Under the pieces are notes generated by a model, which was given only the letters and a program-made list of their open reading frames with translations, searched no databases and was not told the origin of the DNA. A DNA stretch of 64,000 nt from Antitrichia curtipendula (Eukaryota > Streptophyta > Bryopsida > Hypnales > Leucodontaceae), in contig OX579633.1 in assembly GCA_951230915.1 (NCBI GenBank), forward strand, positions 21,052,574-21,116,573. Reading direction: 5' to 3'. Below are positions 35,665-47,774 of the stretch, one piece after another; positions within the stretch are counted from its first letter, which is position 1; each line of letters opens with the position of its first letter. The position numbers and the translations under genes were made by a program.

Positions 35665-36970
35665 AACTAATTTATGTCAAATTTGACCGAAACATAGGAT
35701 TCAATGCTTGTGAACAAAGTTATTCTCCATGCTATAGCCTCTAAAGAATGTGCTTGAATTGTAATTGTTCACCCTGAGTTCATTTTGAACATTATGGGTG
35801 CATAATTATATGGTGCTTGCCACAACTTTTTTTTGGCTTTTTTGTGCCAGATTGCACTAGAAAAAATAATCTGGCTAAGAAATGCCAAATTTTTTTGGAT
35901 GAAATTGCAAGATTGTGGATGAAAATCCAATTATACATGATGTGATATGTACTAATTTGATATTTCCCATCTAATATGTGGATGAATGTTGAAATTTGGA
36001 GCACCACTACAAATTTCTGTATCGCCACTTTGACACTTCTTTAAAAATGAAAAAAACAACCCTGGTGCCTTCCACTTTTTTCCATTATTTCCATTTTTTC
36101 TTTCAAATAAATGGCCAACTCATTGCCCTTTGGAACCTCCTCAAGTCCTCATGCAATGGCCAAGAAAAATTCCCTTCAGTGTGGTCCTTTCACAAGAACA
36201 AAACTCCCTGCAGTAATCCACGTGGGTCTTTAAATGGGATACATTCCTTGTCCCTTCAAGATCTATGCCAAGTGTACATATGATCTCGCAATGTAAGGAA
36301 AAGCAGATCCGTTGGAGCCTCCCATTCAAAAACCCAAACTCCCGACGGCAGTCGTAGATCTTGGTTGCGGTGAAGATTGGGCAACCATACAAAATCTACG
36401 TCCTTGAAACAGAGATCTACCAAAAAAGTTCAGAAAATCTAATCCTTTTGTAGGTTTCAGCTCGCCATTACCGCATCCCGTTCGGTTTCCCCCCCGTCTG
36501 GGCGCACACGGTGTTGCTGCAGCGGTGCCCGAGGTTGATGGATGCAGAAGCGGCATTGCCCCGATCCCGTGCTTCCAATGTGGAGAGAGCTGGTGATGGA
36601 AAGGTGACTGCGCCTAGTAGTGTGTTGCTGAGTTTGTTTGGTTTTTTTTTGAGTTTTTAGGGTTGAAAAATGATGCGGAAGCGAGTTAGGGTGAGGGGAG
36701 AGCGATGGCGAGGTGATTGATTTGGAGGACGAGTGGATGGAGAGGAGGACGAAGAGGAAGCAATGTGGAGGAATGTGGAGGAGCAGTTTTGGAGTTCCGT
36801 CAAGAACGGGTGGGAGGTAAGAGGGCGTTCTCGATTGGGAATGGCTGGCATTGGCTTAGTATAGGCGCGTTCTTGCAATGCTGGGACAGGTGTGTGATAT
36901 AAGACGATGATGTGAAGAAGAAGGAGGAGAAAGAGAAGGGAGGATGTGGTATGTGAGCTGATTTCAGACC
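35665..36970. other. Upstream region of the QWRF gene
   Basis: 35940-36050 is a reverse copy of the GAAGTGCCAAAGTGG dispersed repeat. From about 36300 the DNA becomes GC-richer and purine-rich on the plus strand, as expected for promoter and leader. No separate gene is supported; minus-strand frames here (36326-36556, 36657-36998) have no domain and probably shadow the leader. Confidence 0.45.
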
Positions 36971-39900
36971 ATGGTCGTCTCGATGGCGTCTTCGTCACCT
37001 CCTCCTTCCGAGACGCCCTTGGAGAAGAAAAAGGACAATGTACAGAATTATGGAGGGTTGCCTCCGGCAGAGAAGGTTAAAGTGGTGCGCAAGACGCGAA
37101 CGATGGAGATCACCTCTAGGTATAAAAGTTCCACGACGACTCCGACTCCGACTCCGGCTACACCTGTGGCCGGCAGTCGCCGCAATCCCTCCCCTCTTAG
37201 ACAATCATCACCTTCGCGGCAACCATCGCCGGTTCGAAATCGGACCACTGAGAATCACGTCCGCCACCCTTCCCCTAACCTGGGCCGTAGTAGCAATACA
37301 CCTGAGGTTTCCAAGCGCGCTTACTCGGCGGAGCGGAGGCGACCCTGGCCTGGTGCTGTCACACCATCGGAGACAACGAGATCGACCTCGGATGCGTTGC
37401 CTAAAGCTCGCCCACAGTCGCGAACTTCTGAATTGTGGCCGTCTATGAAGCCGACCGCGGACAACTCCAAACGTGAAAATGCGAGTAACTGTTCGTCGGA
37501 GAAAGAAACCAATGGAAACCAAACCCTAAAACCTGCAGGGAATGGCGTGCATCGAGCTTCTACCGATACAGGGAGGAAAGGCTCGCCAATGCGGCGTCAG
37601 AGCATTGATCAGGTGGAGAATTCGAGGCCCCCGGAGAATTCGAAGCCGGAGCAACAAAGGTGGCCGGGCATGAGCACAGGGAAGGTGTTTACTGGCTCGA
37701 TGACCAGGAGCGTGGATCTCAGTGTGGATAAGGAACGACGAACGTCAACAACACTAGCGCGTCCTGGAACTCCGGCCTCTCGTGCGAAGGCCACGATCTC
37801 TCGGACTTACAGTCGGATTGGTAACGAGGCACCACCACGGCGCAATCCCACTCCCACTAGAGGTAGAACGACGGTAGAGCCTGTTAGTAATGGCGATGGT
37901 GATGCTACTCATCATGCTCGTCGCCTTTCACAGGATTCAGTTGCTACCGTGGATTCTCTTTCGACTCCTCTGGAAACCATGTCGGATACTGAGAGTGTGT
38001 CTTCAGCTGGGTCTGCACCGGGGAATCGTATTGTGCGGGGAACTACTGTCCCTGCCCGTGTATGGCAGGACATGAACAACAGGTTGCGACGATTCTCGGA
38101 AGGGGATCGGAACCGGTCATCAGACGCAAGCGAGCTTCCAGCACTTGGTATTGCTCCTGTGAAGACAGCGAGGCGGACCAAAGTGTTGCCTCATCAGTCT
38201 GCTGCGAGTATGCTTATGAATCAGAGTATGAATCAGAGCATGAACGGGAGTACGACGTCTGCGTGGGCACTTTCTCCTGGTCGAGCTTCAGGAAATTCAG
38301 CTCAGTCAACGCCTTCTTCACCTTCGCATTCGAAGGGGACGTCGCCACTGAGGGGGTTGCCCAGTCCTCAGAGGTCACGGCCGGTGCATGGAGCTACTGC
38401 CGCTCTTGCCGGCACCGCGAGGAATTTAGGGAACAACTCAGTGAGTTTTGGGATTGACGGGAGATCGAGAGGGAAAAGGGCGTTGACGCAGCAGGAGGAA
38501 GCTCAGCTGCTGAGAATATTGCACAACCGTTGGTTGCAATGGCGCTTCGTGAATGCACGAGCTGAAGCTGTTATGAGTGCTCAAAAAGCAGCCGCTGAGG
38601 TAGTTTACATTCACCTTTGGAAGAGTTACTTGGAAGGTGCTTCGGTTGCTTCCACGATCATCATTCTTTTGCGTTGGACTCTAATTTTTGTGTGAAGAAA
38701 AATAACTTTCAACTTGATGATTACGATGTTTTAACCCCTGAAGGACCAAGGTTTTATGGTTTGAACCGATAAAGAAGTGCCAAATAAAGATTTGGTCCTA
38801 TTTGCCCTCTGGGTCCTTAAAAGATTTAGAACTGTGATTTAAGGTCAGTTCAGGCTCACGGCAATGTAATGGGGATCAATTTTCATTTTTGATCGGATTA
38901 GCAATATGAATTTCAATCGCACGGAGGTTGAACGCTATATCACTTGATGGGTGGAGAGGTTTTCTCTCATTTGAAAAGGCATTTTATGAAACTCTGGGGA
39001 CTTGAAACCATTGGGCACTTGTAACTCAGATAGATTTTTTTTTCTCCCGTATGTTTTGGAGTTGTGCTCTGATTAGACATGACAAATTACTGTATGCGTG
39101 CCTTGGGTATTACAGAAGCAGCTGTATAACGTATGGATCAAGACGTCTGAGCTGCGCACATCAGTAGCTATGCAGCGGATCAAACTCCAGCAAGCGCGGC
39201 AGGCTCACAAACTCCGCTCCATACTGTCTACCCATGTAAGGAATGCTCATTTTTAAACTTGCAATGAACTTAAGTTACCAACCAGGTGCCTTTAAACGTA
39301 TTTGGAGCATCCAGGTTCTATAAGTTTACTGTTTAGCCCGAATTCTTGACTACTGTCTTCAACGATTTTTCATCTGATATAACCCTACCAAGACACGAGC
39401 TTTTACTGAGGTGTGCCTTCCTCTTGCAGGCAACCTATTTGGACAATTGGGAAACGCTGGAGGAGGAGCACTCAAATGCTTTGACGGGGTGCATGGAAGC
39501 TCTAGAATCTGCAATTTTGAGAGTCCCAGTAACAGGAGGTGCTCGGGTAAGGGAGCTTCTACTGTGTCTTTCCGAAATTCGTGGCATTCACTTATCACTC
39601 TTTATAATGAATATGTGCTTAGTGATGACGGAGGATCCGGTTCAAGCTTTCTGCTACCATAAACATATTTCAATGTTTCCGAGACCACCTCAATTTTAAG
39701 GACATGCTTCTTTTGTAATTCTTGTTTCAATATACATTTTAACGGTTACGATAACAGACTGACTCCATTTAAGTAAATATATTTTGTATGCTCTGGTTGA
39801 AAATGAAAATGAAAGTACAACTGAATGTTGAAGCTTCCCCTGTTCAATTGCGAGTGTTCGATTGCAGTGGTTGAAATTTTAATGTGACCTACAAGAATCA

Positions 39901-41080
39901 TGTCCAAGGAGGTTGGAAGCAGCTTTGCAGCTTCCAATGAGGTCAAAAGCGCCGTACTAAACTTGAGAAAATATATATTACTGGACTCCTATAATTACTT
40001 TGGTGCACAGCATATGGTGTATTTAGCGTACTACATCAAGGTTTGGTGGGGTTCTCACTTTATCTGATGCCCCTGTTATGTTACTGTGTATTGGCAGGCG
40101 GATGTGCAAGCAGTGAAGGAAGCTCTCAACTCAGCTGTAGATGTGCTGAATGCGGTAGAAGGATCCGTACAGTTCCTTTTGCCTAAGGTGCGACTATCTT
40201 TAGAAGCATGATTTGCAGACATATGAGCCTTCTCATCTGATATGTAGATAGATTTATTGCTCAGACATACGGTTATATAACCCAGTGTCGATTGACGTTT
40301 TTTGCAGCATATACTTCTCCCATAGAAAGTACAGGACCAATACATTTTATTTTTTTGATGATTGTGGATAGTTGGCGACAGTTTAGTAAGTTGTTTTCAC
40401 TGTGCAGACACAGAGCATGGAAGCGCTATTATCACAGCTGGCTGAGACAGCAGCACAAGAGAGAGCTTTGTTGGAGGAGTGTGGGGACCTCTTATCTGTT
40501 GCCGCTTCTTTAGAGGTAAGACAATACCACAAGCTTTAAATCGAGATCGATCTGTTATCTGAACAATGATCAGGTCTCTTGCAGTTGTGCTGATAAGTCC
40601 ACTGACTTTTTGATACGAATTCAGAATTAGAATTTCCGTAATTGGACAGTCTTTGTAGTCACCAGAACATTCTACTGAATTGGCATGAAAGGAATCCCTT
40701 GCGCCTTCTTTTGCAAGTTGAGCTTATTTTGAGCAAGTGAGCTTCTCAAGCCAATGGACCATTATCATCACATAATGAGTATGTTAGCTTGAATTTCACT
40801 TGAGTTGCCCTGACGACTTGCTCTAAATAACTCAGTTGGGGCTATTCTCAAAAGGCATGCCATTACTACAGAAGAATGTCATGACCGTATCTAGTTTTTT
40901 TTCTAGTTTTCATTAATCAATCCTACTCAGATTGTGACTTGTGATGGGTTCATGTTTGAGCAGGTCGAGGAGCGGAGTCTGCGCACTCACCTGATCCAGC
41001 TGGAGAACGAAAGACAAAGGCTTTTCATAGCTGAACCCATCAACTATTTGATTACCTCGTCGCACCTTTCGACGCCATAA
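36971..41080 (+). CDS. QWRF-motif microtubule-associated protein (augmin subunit 8-like), 726 residues
   Basis: Six exons join cleanly: 36971-38599, 39116-39235, 39430-39546, 40098-40187, 40408-40515 and 40964-41080 (TAA). All five introns are GT-AG and phase 0. Residues 1 to about 505 are disordered, basic and rich in Ser, Pro, Thr and Arg, typical of the microtubule-binding part of the family. The diagnostic QWRF lies at about 523-526 in the context NRWLQWRFVNARAEA. A helical C-terminus follows (YNVWIKTSELR, YLDNWETLEEEHS, LSQLAETAAQERALLEECGDLL). Plant relatives (QWRF1/SCO3, QWRF5/EDE1, QWRF8/AUG8) bind microtubules, and some act as the plant augmin subunit 8 that recruits gamma-tubulin. 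Which paralogue this is cannot be told here. A second in-frame ATG occurs at residue 6. Intron 1 carries a TTAACCCCTGAAGGACC end. Confidence 0.93.
38731..38760 (+). repeat. Solo TTAACCCC element end in intron 1 of the QWRF gene
   Basis: TTAACCCCTGAAGGACCAAG matches the left tip of family A with one change. No matching right tip is found in the intron, so it is a remnant or chance match. Confidence 0.4.
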
Positions 41081-42820
41081 TAGAAATCTCCTGTCTAATT
41101 GATCAAAGATACAACATTGACCTAGTGCCTGCTGCCTCTTACCTAGGAGAAACCTCCCAAGCTCGGTCAAGTGCAAGTTGTCAAGGATGAGAACCCGGCG
41201 ATTTGAGCTTTCTCATGCACAACGACTTATGTAGAGAACCAGGAAAGTGGATATACAGCGACAAAATCCATCGTCCTTGCAATATGTGAGAAGGAAACTC
41301 AATATGGGATGCATGCACCCTCACTGTTTGGCCTCACCTTCGCCATTCAGAGCAGTTTTCATGTAAAATACGCTGATTAACAAAGGCCGTTTTCCCCCAG
41401 GTGCAGTCGTACTTGGGTATTCATGCCACTAGCATCGTTAATGTCTCTTTGTTTGCCAATTGTTTGCCATGAGAATTGCTTCCCAGTTCTCGAACTGATC
41501 GACTTACGGTAGGAGAGAATTTCCAGTGAATGCATTTAACTTCTAATGGTCTCAAAATCCCACTTCACCCTTTTTGAGAACTTGGGTAGGCCCTATTGAC
41601 TTCATATATGGGTTTCTTTGCATAAAACACTATGGTACCTCCTAATCATCATACTCTACATATGAAGCTTCGTTTCACGTCAGCTAAAGATATATTCTAT
41701 AAATAAATAAATATTATTTGGTTATGTAGATTGATGCCTATACAAAAAAAATTTGAACCATGCAATTCACAACTAATGAGTTAAAAGTTTAGTGGAGTTT
41801 TATTTTATGGACAAAGTAGGTAGAAAAACATTTAAAGCCATCTATTGCATTCAATTTTTAAAATTTTAAAATAAAAAAAGAAACATAGGATATTGATTAT
41901 TATTAGAGGAAAATTCTTAACATTGGGATTGACAATTTCCAATTAGTATAGTAACTTATTTTTTTCTTTCATCTCATTCAACTTTTTACTATATTATTAT
42001 TTAAAAGATGAATATAAAGATAAATTTGCTGAATTTTTTCATGTATTAGAGTTATTTGCAAAGTATTTGCAATGAGGGACTAGGAGCCAGAGTTTGGATA
42101 AAATATAGGATGAAAATCCTTGAAAATTCTTAGGGATTGATGGAGTTTGGTGTTGTGTTTCTTTTATACTATTCTTAGTTAAACCTTCTTCTAATACCCA
42201 TTTACAAACACACGAGAAACTTTATAATTTACTCTATTCTCAATTTGTTTTTCAACATATTGACTAAAATGCACAAATTGTGGGATGTAATTGTTTTTTT
42301 ATAAAATACTAAAACATAAGACTTCACTTTTAGGAAGGGATGCATAAATGTAGTTTTTGAAGTTGATCTTGCAATTAGAGGAGGTGCTCAATCTAAAATT
42401 TGCAAATTATGCAAATTTGCAAATATAAGTTCATTGTATTTTAGATCAAACCATTGTAATGTGGTCTACACTATTTTCATACTCTCAAATAATGTCACTG
42501 CATCCACCTTGATCCAAATTGCATGTATTTCCGTTTACATACAACTTCATTCATCCAATATTAATGATCAAATTCATCCAGATGTAAACACCATTTAGAT
42601 CATTCACCTAAGATTCATCCAAATCAGTGCGAGGGTCTCGAAAGGATACTGATTATTCAAGGCCGGGACCCGCAAATGGATGCGGTGGGCAAGCTTGCAA
42701 CCCCGCTATTTTCTCACCCTCAAGCAACAAGCCTTGTGCAGCGGTCTGTCCATTCTCATGCACTTCGGCGATGGTGTAAATCCTAATCCTTGATCCCCAA
42801 TCCCTAAACCTTCCGCAGCG
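41081..42820. other. QWRF 3' region, a decayed family A fragment, then FAM32A-like promoter
   Basis: The first few hundred bases are probably 3' untranslated. About 41755-42010 keeps family A words (CTAATGAGTTAAAAGTTxxG, CATAGGATxTxGATT, CATTGGGATTGACAxTTTC) and is a decayed copy without ends. The last 200 bp, GC-richer with CCTAATCC and CCCTAAACC, are the likely promoter and leader of the next gene. Confidence 0.45.
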
Positions 42821-43201
42821 ATGTCGTCGTCCTACGACAAGGTGCGCGGCGGGAAGCTGAGTTTCAAGGGCGGATTAGGACCGGAGAAGACACTGGACAA
42901 GAAGAAGCACAAGAAGAAAAAACCGAAGACCGATCCCCAGCAAGAAGGCGACGCAGCAGAGGATGTGAACACCACGGATACCAAGGAGAAAGAGAAAGAT
43001 CAATCGGCTAAGACAGTCGATGCGCACGACGCGATCGACACCGGGACAGGGCACGCCCCCGACGGTAAGAAGAGCAAGAAGTACGAGGAGCTTTTCCCGG
43101 TGGAGACGAAGCGGTTCGGGTACGTGGTGCCCAAGGTGAAGTCGCGGGAGGCGGCGTTGGATGAGCGCGTGAAGAAGAAGGCGGACCGGTATTGCAAGTA
43201 G
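42821..43201 (+). CDS. FAM32A/DUF1754-like basic nuclear protein, 126 residues
   Basis: A single uninterrupted exon. The N-terminus (SSYDKVRGGKLSFKGG, residues 2-17) and the following lysine block KKKHKKKKPK (about 28-37) match the general layout of FAM32A-like proteins. The middle is acidic and low-complexity, rich in Asp, Glu, Thr and Lys. The C-terminus (YEELFPVETKRFGYVVPK, then ALDERVKKKADRYCK) resembles plant members of the family. In animals FAM32A is a nuclear protein associated with the late spliceosome; its plant role is not established. The start follows a GC-rich leader and is the first ATG. GC content is higher than in the flanking DNA. Family assignment rests on my recognition of the two ends and is moderately certain. 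Confidence 0.7.
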   Translation: MSSSYDKVRGGKLSFKGGLGPEKTLDKKKHKKKKPKTDPQQEGDAAEDVNTTDTKEKEKDQSAKTVDAHDAIDTGTGHAPDGKKSKKYEELFPVETKRFGYVVPKVKSREAALDERVKKKADRYCK

Positions 43202-45407
43202 GACAGGACGGGGGGGAGGTGCCGGGAACCCTAATGTGAGGGTCTTCATTTTTCTCTTCAATTTTTCGGTGTTTGTGAGTGATTCAGCTTGGAGTGTGTG
43301 ATGAAGGATTTCGTTTCAGGTTTTGTTCAGCATCACGTGTTGGTGATGAAATTGGCTGTTCGTGTTGGAGATGCTTATTTAGTTTAATTTTCTTTTTATG
43401 CTTGTACATTGTGAACCGGATTCTTTGGATTAAGGTAGAGGATTTAGGGTTTAGGTTGCTTTTAATTATTGTTAACATATTTGGGAGTGTTCTTTTATTG
43501 GGAGATCCCTATAGGGCTGTGGAGAGATCATTTTGGGTACAAGTTGCTGCTGGTAACAGGGGTCAGTATAGGAGACCGGATTAGGTTCCGTGCTGTTTGG
43601 GTATTCTATATCTTAGCTTGAGTGAGACTCTCAAATTCATGTCGACTGATTTCGAAATCGTAAGTTATCTGTTTCCCCTCCCTCAGATGTGCACTCGTGT
43701 GTCGACATGAAGTCCTAGATCGTCAAAATAAGGATGTGACCGATGTGCACATGTTGAAGATGTTTATTGGAATTTTTGGTGTTTGCCAAGAGCAAATTGA
43801 ACCCAACGCAATTTGTTTCATATTCTGTGGAGTCGTCTAGCGTTAGTTATGGATTTCCAAAGTTATTGTGGTGCCATGCACTAGACTGCGTTTAATTTGA
43901 TATTCTTACACATCAAAGCCTCCCATGAAGGTTAACTTTGTATATAACATGCAATTACAACATGTGGCAGGTTTTCATTGGTTTTAGGTTGCTGCTTCAG
44001 TGAAACTATTGATATATGGTTTAAGTTGCCAAGTGGAATTGGGACATCACCCTTATGTATCATTGAGAGCTGGTCGAGAATATTGTTACTGAATTTTGCT
44101 CATTGAAATTTTCACCTAAGTCGTGATTCCTGTTATTTCGAAATGTGCAGCACCACTTGGACGACTTTTGAAGACTGTACAACTTTTGAAGATCTCTGGC
44201 TCTGGACTGCAAAGCTCTGTGGTCAGAATTCAGCCTCAATTTGGAGACACTCTTGAGATTGGTCAAGTCTGTTGGTTGGCTAAATTGACAGATTGCAAGC
44301 AGCTCCAATAAATGGGAGCTAATGAGGTTTGAAAGCAATTGTTGACTGCAGGTGTCTGAGATCCAGAAGCCTGGGTTGCTTTGTGTAAAGTATGTATTGG
44401 TTTCGGATTGCAGGATGCTTTTAGAAGCCAATAGCTCCATTGCAGGAGGGCACCTACATTTGTGTTATTGAACTCAAGTTCTTCATAGAAGAACTTTGCT
44501 GTGAAGGCCAATACTGAGCTCTGCATGCGTTTGTTGCTGCAGATCCGGGTTTAGGTGAATCAGATCCATACTGAGGTGTAGTTATCAGAAATCATGACAC
44601 CTCTTTTTGCTCGTTTGTTAAAATATTTCAGCAATGGAAGCTTGTGAATTCGATGACTCCTTGGAGAATATTTCAACGATTCGCAGGTTGCATTGCTTGC
44701 TGCTGGATTCACATCGATTTGCATCATCTCTCGTTCCCCTGAAAACCACCAATCTTTGTTTGCTGTGACAATTGCAAGGTAGTCCCGAGTGTTCAAGACT
44801 TTTTGAGGGGTAGTGCCGTGAGGAAGAGGGACGACACAATTGCCGAGTGAGAGATTGAAGGCAGTCATCATCTTCTGCTCTTCTGCTCTTCTCTTCAACA
44901 ACACAAGTATCCTTCAACCTTATACACCGAATCTCATTACGCTCCTGAGGAACTATCTTCATACCCTGGGGAAAAGAGTCTAGATTCTTTTTGTGCACTC
45001 TTGAGCCCATATTAGATGGGAGGTACCAAAAGCTACATGTAGAAGATTGGCGTTGAGCGCCATGCATGTTTTCTATACCGAATGTTAGATTTTCGAGATT
45101 TTTTGGTTGCCATCTGTGGTTGAGTTTTAAAGAATTTACTGTTACTTTCAACATACACCCTCCTTGGTAAAAGATTGATGCCCACTTCCAGTATTTTCAA
45201 GTCATGGCACTAAACACTCCAAATGTTCAGAATTCAAGTAGGCACGCGTTTGGTAGTGCTAGATTCAGACTAGAGTAGACCGCAAGTGACAACACCACAT
45301 TGAATACTACAAGGTTGACTTACTTTTGGTGTTGTAATTCCAGAAGACGAGATTGTGGCACCTTGCACCAATTTTGCTTACATCACATTCATTTTAGTAT
45401 GGTCCAC
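43202..45407. other. 3' region and intergenic DNA, no recognised gene
   Basis: The proximal part is probably 3' untranslated. A minus-strand frame of 178 codons (44618-45154) and several others near 44060-44526 overlap each other and show no domain. They may be remnants of an unrecognised transcript. I do not call them. Confidence 0.35.
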
Positions 45408-45598
45408 TTAACCCATAAATGCCGCTGAGAATGTTTTTTGGTTGATGAATAACAAAGAATCTCTTTTGTGCAAAAAGGGAAGATCATCTACAATGGTTTG
45501 TCTTCCAATTAATACTTTTGCATTATTTTAATCCAACAATTCACACGGTGACCAAACAGATGATTTTCACAACTATGAGTTTGCCGTTTAAGAGTTAA
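45408..45598 (+). mobile_element. TTAA-flanked MITE, family C copy 2 (internal deletion)
   Basis: It is 191 bp between TTAA sites, starting CCCATAAATGCCG and ending CCGTTTAAGAG. It is collinear with 54907-55134 (ATGAATAACAAAGAATCTC, GGGAAGATCATCTACA, AATTCACACGGTGAC) but lacks about 37 bp after AATCTC. Confidence 0.85.
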
Positions 45599-45660
45599 AC
45601 TTCCTCCTAGTTTCTGTCAATGCACTACTTCCCTTTGCTCTCCAAAGCAAGCAAAGCAAA

Positions 45661-46000
45661 CAGTAGCTGCAACATTGCAAAATGAACATTCAATTTCAAA
45701 GCCTCTCCAAAGCGAGCAAAGCAAATAATATAATTTCAAACAGTAGTTGCAACATTGCAAAATGAACATTCAATTTCAAAGCCTCTCCAAAGCGAGCAAA
45801 GCAAATAATATAATTTCAAACAGTAGTTGTAAAATTGCAAAATGAACATTCAATTTCAAAGCCTCTCCAAAGCGAGCAAAGCAAATAATATAATTTCAAA
45901 CAGTAGTTGCAACATTGCAAAATGAACATTCAATTTCAAAGCCTGTCAGTAGTGGCAACATTGCAAAATGAACATTCAATTTCAAAGCCTGTCCCATCTA
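45661..46000 (+). repeat. 80-bp minisatellite
   Basis: Units beginning CAGTAG(C/T)TGCAACATTGC start at 45661, 45741, 45821 and 45901, a period of exactly 80 bp. A shortened unit starts at about 45947. Units differ at only a few sites. The repeat contains CTCCAAAGCGAGCAAAGC and AATAATATAATTTCAAA. Confidence 0.93.
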
Positions 46001-46243
46001 AAATACTGGCAACACTGGAGTCATTGTGATAACTAAGGTAGGAGGCTCTTAAAGCAACCCTTTATGAGATGATTGGGAAGCTAAACTCCTTGGAACAATT
46101 TTCAGTAAATTTTACAAGGAAAATAAATGGAATTGGCATCAAATCTAAGTCGTTTCATATTTTTTGGACCTTCGTGGAATTAGTTACAAATTTTTGAAGT
46201 TGAAAAGCAGTGGTTTCTAAAAGCAACCCCCTCCTGAAATGTA

Positions 46244-47262
46244 CAGTCAGGTCCAGCTCAATTACGAATTTTTTGCATTCCCGGTGAAAAAAGTTCCACT
46301 GCTACCAACTTTGACACCCTCACGAGGGTTTAAAATTTGTTTTTTTTGCCATGAATTTTTTTTTACAAGTTCATCTCTATGTTAATAACATATGTGAAAA
46401 ATTCCATGGCCAAAAGATGTACAAAAAAAAAGATATTCAAAGTCTACCAACATATGTAGTTGCGAGAAAAATTTCACTACTACCAACTTTGCCACCCTCC
46501 CAAGGANNNNNNNNNNNNNNNNNNNNNNNNNNNNNNNNNNNNNNNNNNNNNNNNNNNNNNNNNNNNNNNNNNNNNNNNNNNNNNNNNNNNNNNNNNNNNN
46601 NNNNNNNNNNNNNNNNNNNNNNNNNNNNNNNNNNNNNNNNNNNNNNNNNNNNNNNNNNNNNNNNNNNNNNNNNNNNNNNNNNNNNNNNNNNNNNNNNNNN
46701 NNNNNNAGATTTCAAATATCTTTTTTTGTGTGAGTCTTTTGAACTTGAGATTTGGCACACATATTATCAACATGGAGATGCTTCCATGACAATAAATTTC
46801 ATGTCAAAAAAAGTTTTTTTCAATCCTTGGGAGGGTGGCAAAGTTGGAAGTAGTGAATTTGTTTTTCCAACTCCCTATGTTGGTAGATTTCGAATTCCTC
46901 TTTTTGTGTAAATCTTTTGGTTTTGAAATTTGGTACACATATTATCAACATAAACATGATATCATTTTAAAAAATTAATGGCAAAAAAAAAAATTCTCAA
47001 TCCTTGGGAGGGTGGCAAAGTTGGTAGTAGTGAAATTTTTCTCGCAACTACATATGTTGGTAGACTTTGAATATCTTTTTTTTTGTACATCTTTTGGCCA
47101 TGGAATTTTTCACATATGTTATTAACATAGAGATGAACTTGTAAAAAAAAATTCATGGCAAAAAAACAAATTTTAAACCCTCGTGAGGGTGTCAAAGTTG
47201 GTAGCAGTGGAACTTTTTTCACCGGGAATGCAAAAAATTCGTAATTGAGCTGGACTTGACTG
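46244..47262. mobile_element. Tc1/mariner-like foldback element with internal tandem repeats
   Basis: The tips CAGTCAGGTCCAGCTCAATT and AATTGAGCTGGACTTGACTG are inverted and flanked by TA on both sides (46242-46243, 47263-47264). The arms of about 263 bp are nearly identical in inverted orientation. TA flanks and CAGT tips are typical of Tc1/mariner. The interior on the right is made of roughly 175-bp units, each starting near CTTGGGAGGGTGGCAAAGTTGG (about 46822 and 46997, with a variant at 47178). The assembly gap lies within the central part. Confidence 0.85.
46507..46706. other. Assembly gap (200 N)
   Basis: Exactly 200 N inside the foldback, where inverted and tandem copies probably collapsed the assembly. 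Frames read across it are artefacts. Confidence 0.98.
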
Positions 47263-47333
47263 TACAATGGTGGTACATTGAAGAAAGTAAAATGTAGTTG
47301 TATTAGAGGTTGCTTTTAGAGACACCTACCTTA

Positions 47334-47771
47334 GAGCATCTCCACTGGGGCGCGCCACACTAATGCACCACATGATTTGACATGCCTAGGGAGTTTTTAG
47401 TGACCCACCAGTTGCAGCATGTGTCAATATTCAACGGAGGTCACTTCAAAAATTCATGGCAACACTTTATCCTCCAGTGTCTCACATGGTTGATATGCTA
47501 CGCGCTACTCGCTACTGACAAGATTAGTAATGTTTAGACTTGAATTTCTCACTTTGAAAAACTATGACCAATTGCAGCTCTTCTAGACATGCTTATTCTA
47601 GTTGATAATTAATTATACCCCTTGTAATCCGGGATTTGCTAACATAATGTTGAACTTCAAGTGTTGCTGCTGGGGTAATGGTAAAGCGCTAGGTCTTTCC
47701 TCCAACCTGACACACTCTTTAAACCACTTGGCGTGGCGCATCAATTGTGACGCGCATTGCTGGAGATGCTC
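47334..47771. mobile_element. TTA-flanked Harbinger-like MITE (GAGCATCTCCA tips)
   Basis: The 438-bp element starts GAGCATCTCCACTGGGGCGC and ends GCGCATTGCTGGAGATGCTC, flanked by TTA at 47331-47333 and 47772-47774. A 3-bp TTA duplication suits PIF/Harbinger. It inserted at the TTA end of the neighbouring AGGTAGG MITE. Confidence 0.8.
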
Positions 47772-47774
47772 TTA

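Larger units (their letters stand above)
46034..47333 (+). mobile_element. AGGTAGG-type MITE split by a mariner-like foldback
   Basis: 46034-46243 and 47265-47333 align to the left and right parts of 33700-34006 (TAAGGTAGGAGGCTCTTAAA at one end, CCTACCTTA at the other). The break is at the TA of GAAATGTACAATGG. Confidence 0.85.

Noticed and set aside
44618..45154. 178-codon minus-strand frame
   Set aside because: No domain, no conserved-looking segment and overlapping frames on both strands; kept only as a possible transcript remnant.
46351..46911. 186-codon frame across the second N run
   Set aside because: It is an artefact of the gap; the flanks are non-coding transposon arms.
47640..47720. 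tRNA-like phrase GGTAATGGTAAAGCGCT
   Set aside because: No acceptor stem or T-loop is found downstream and it lies inside a MITE.
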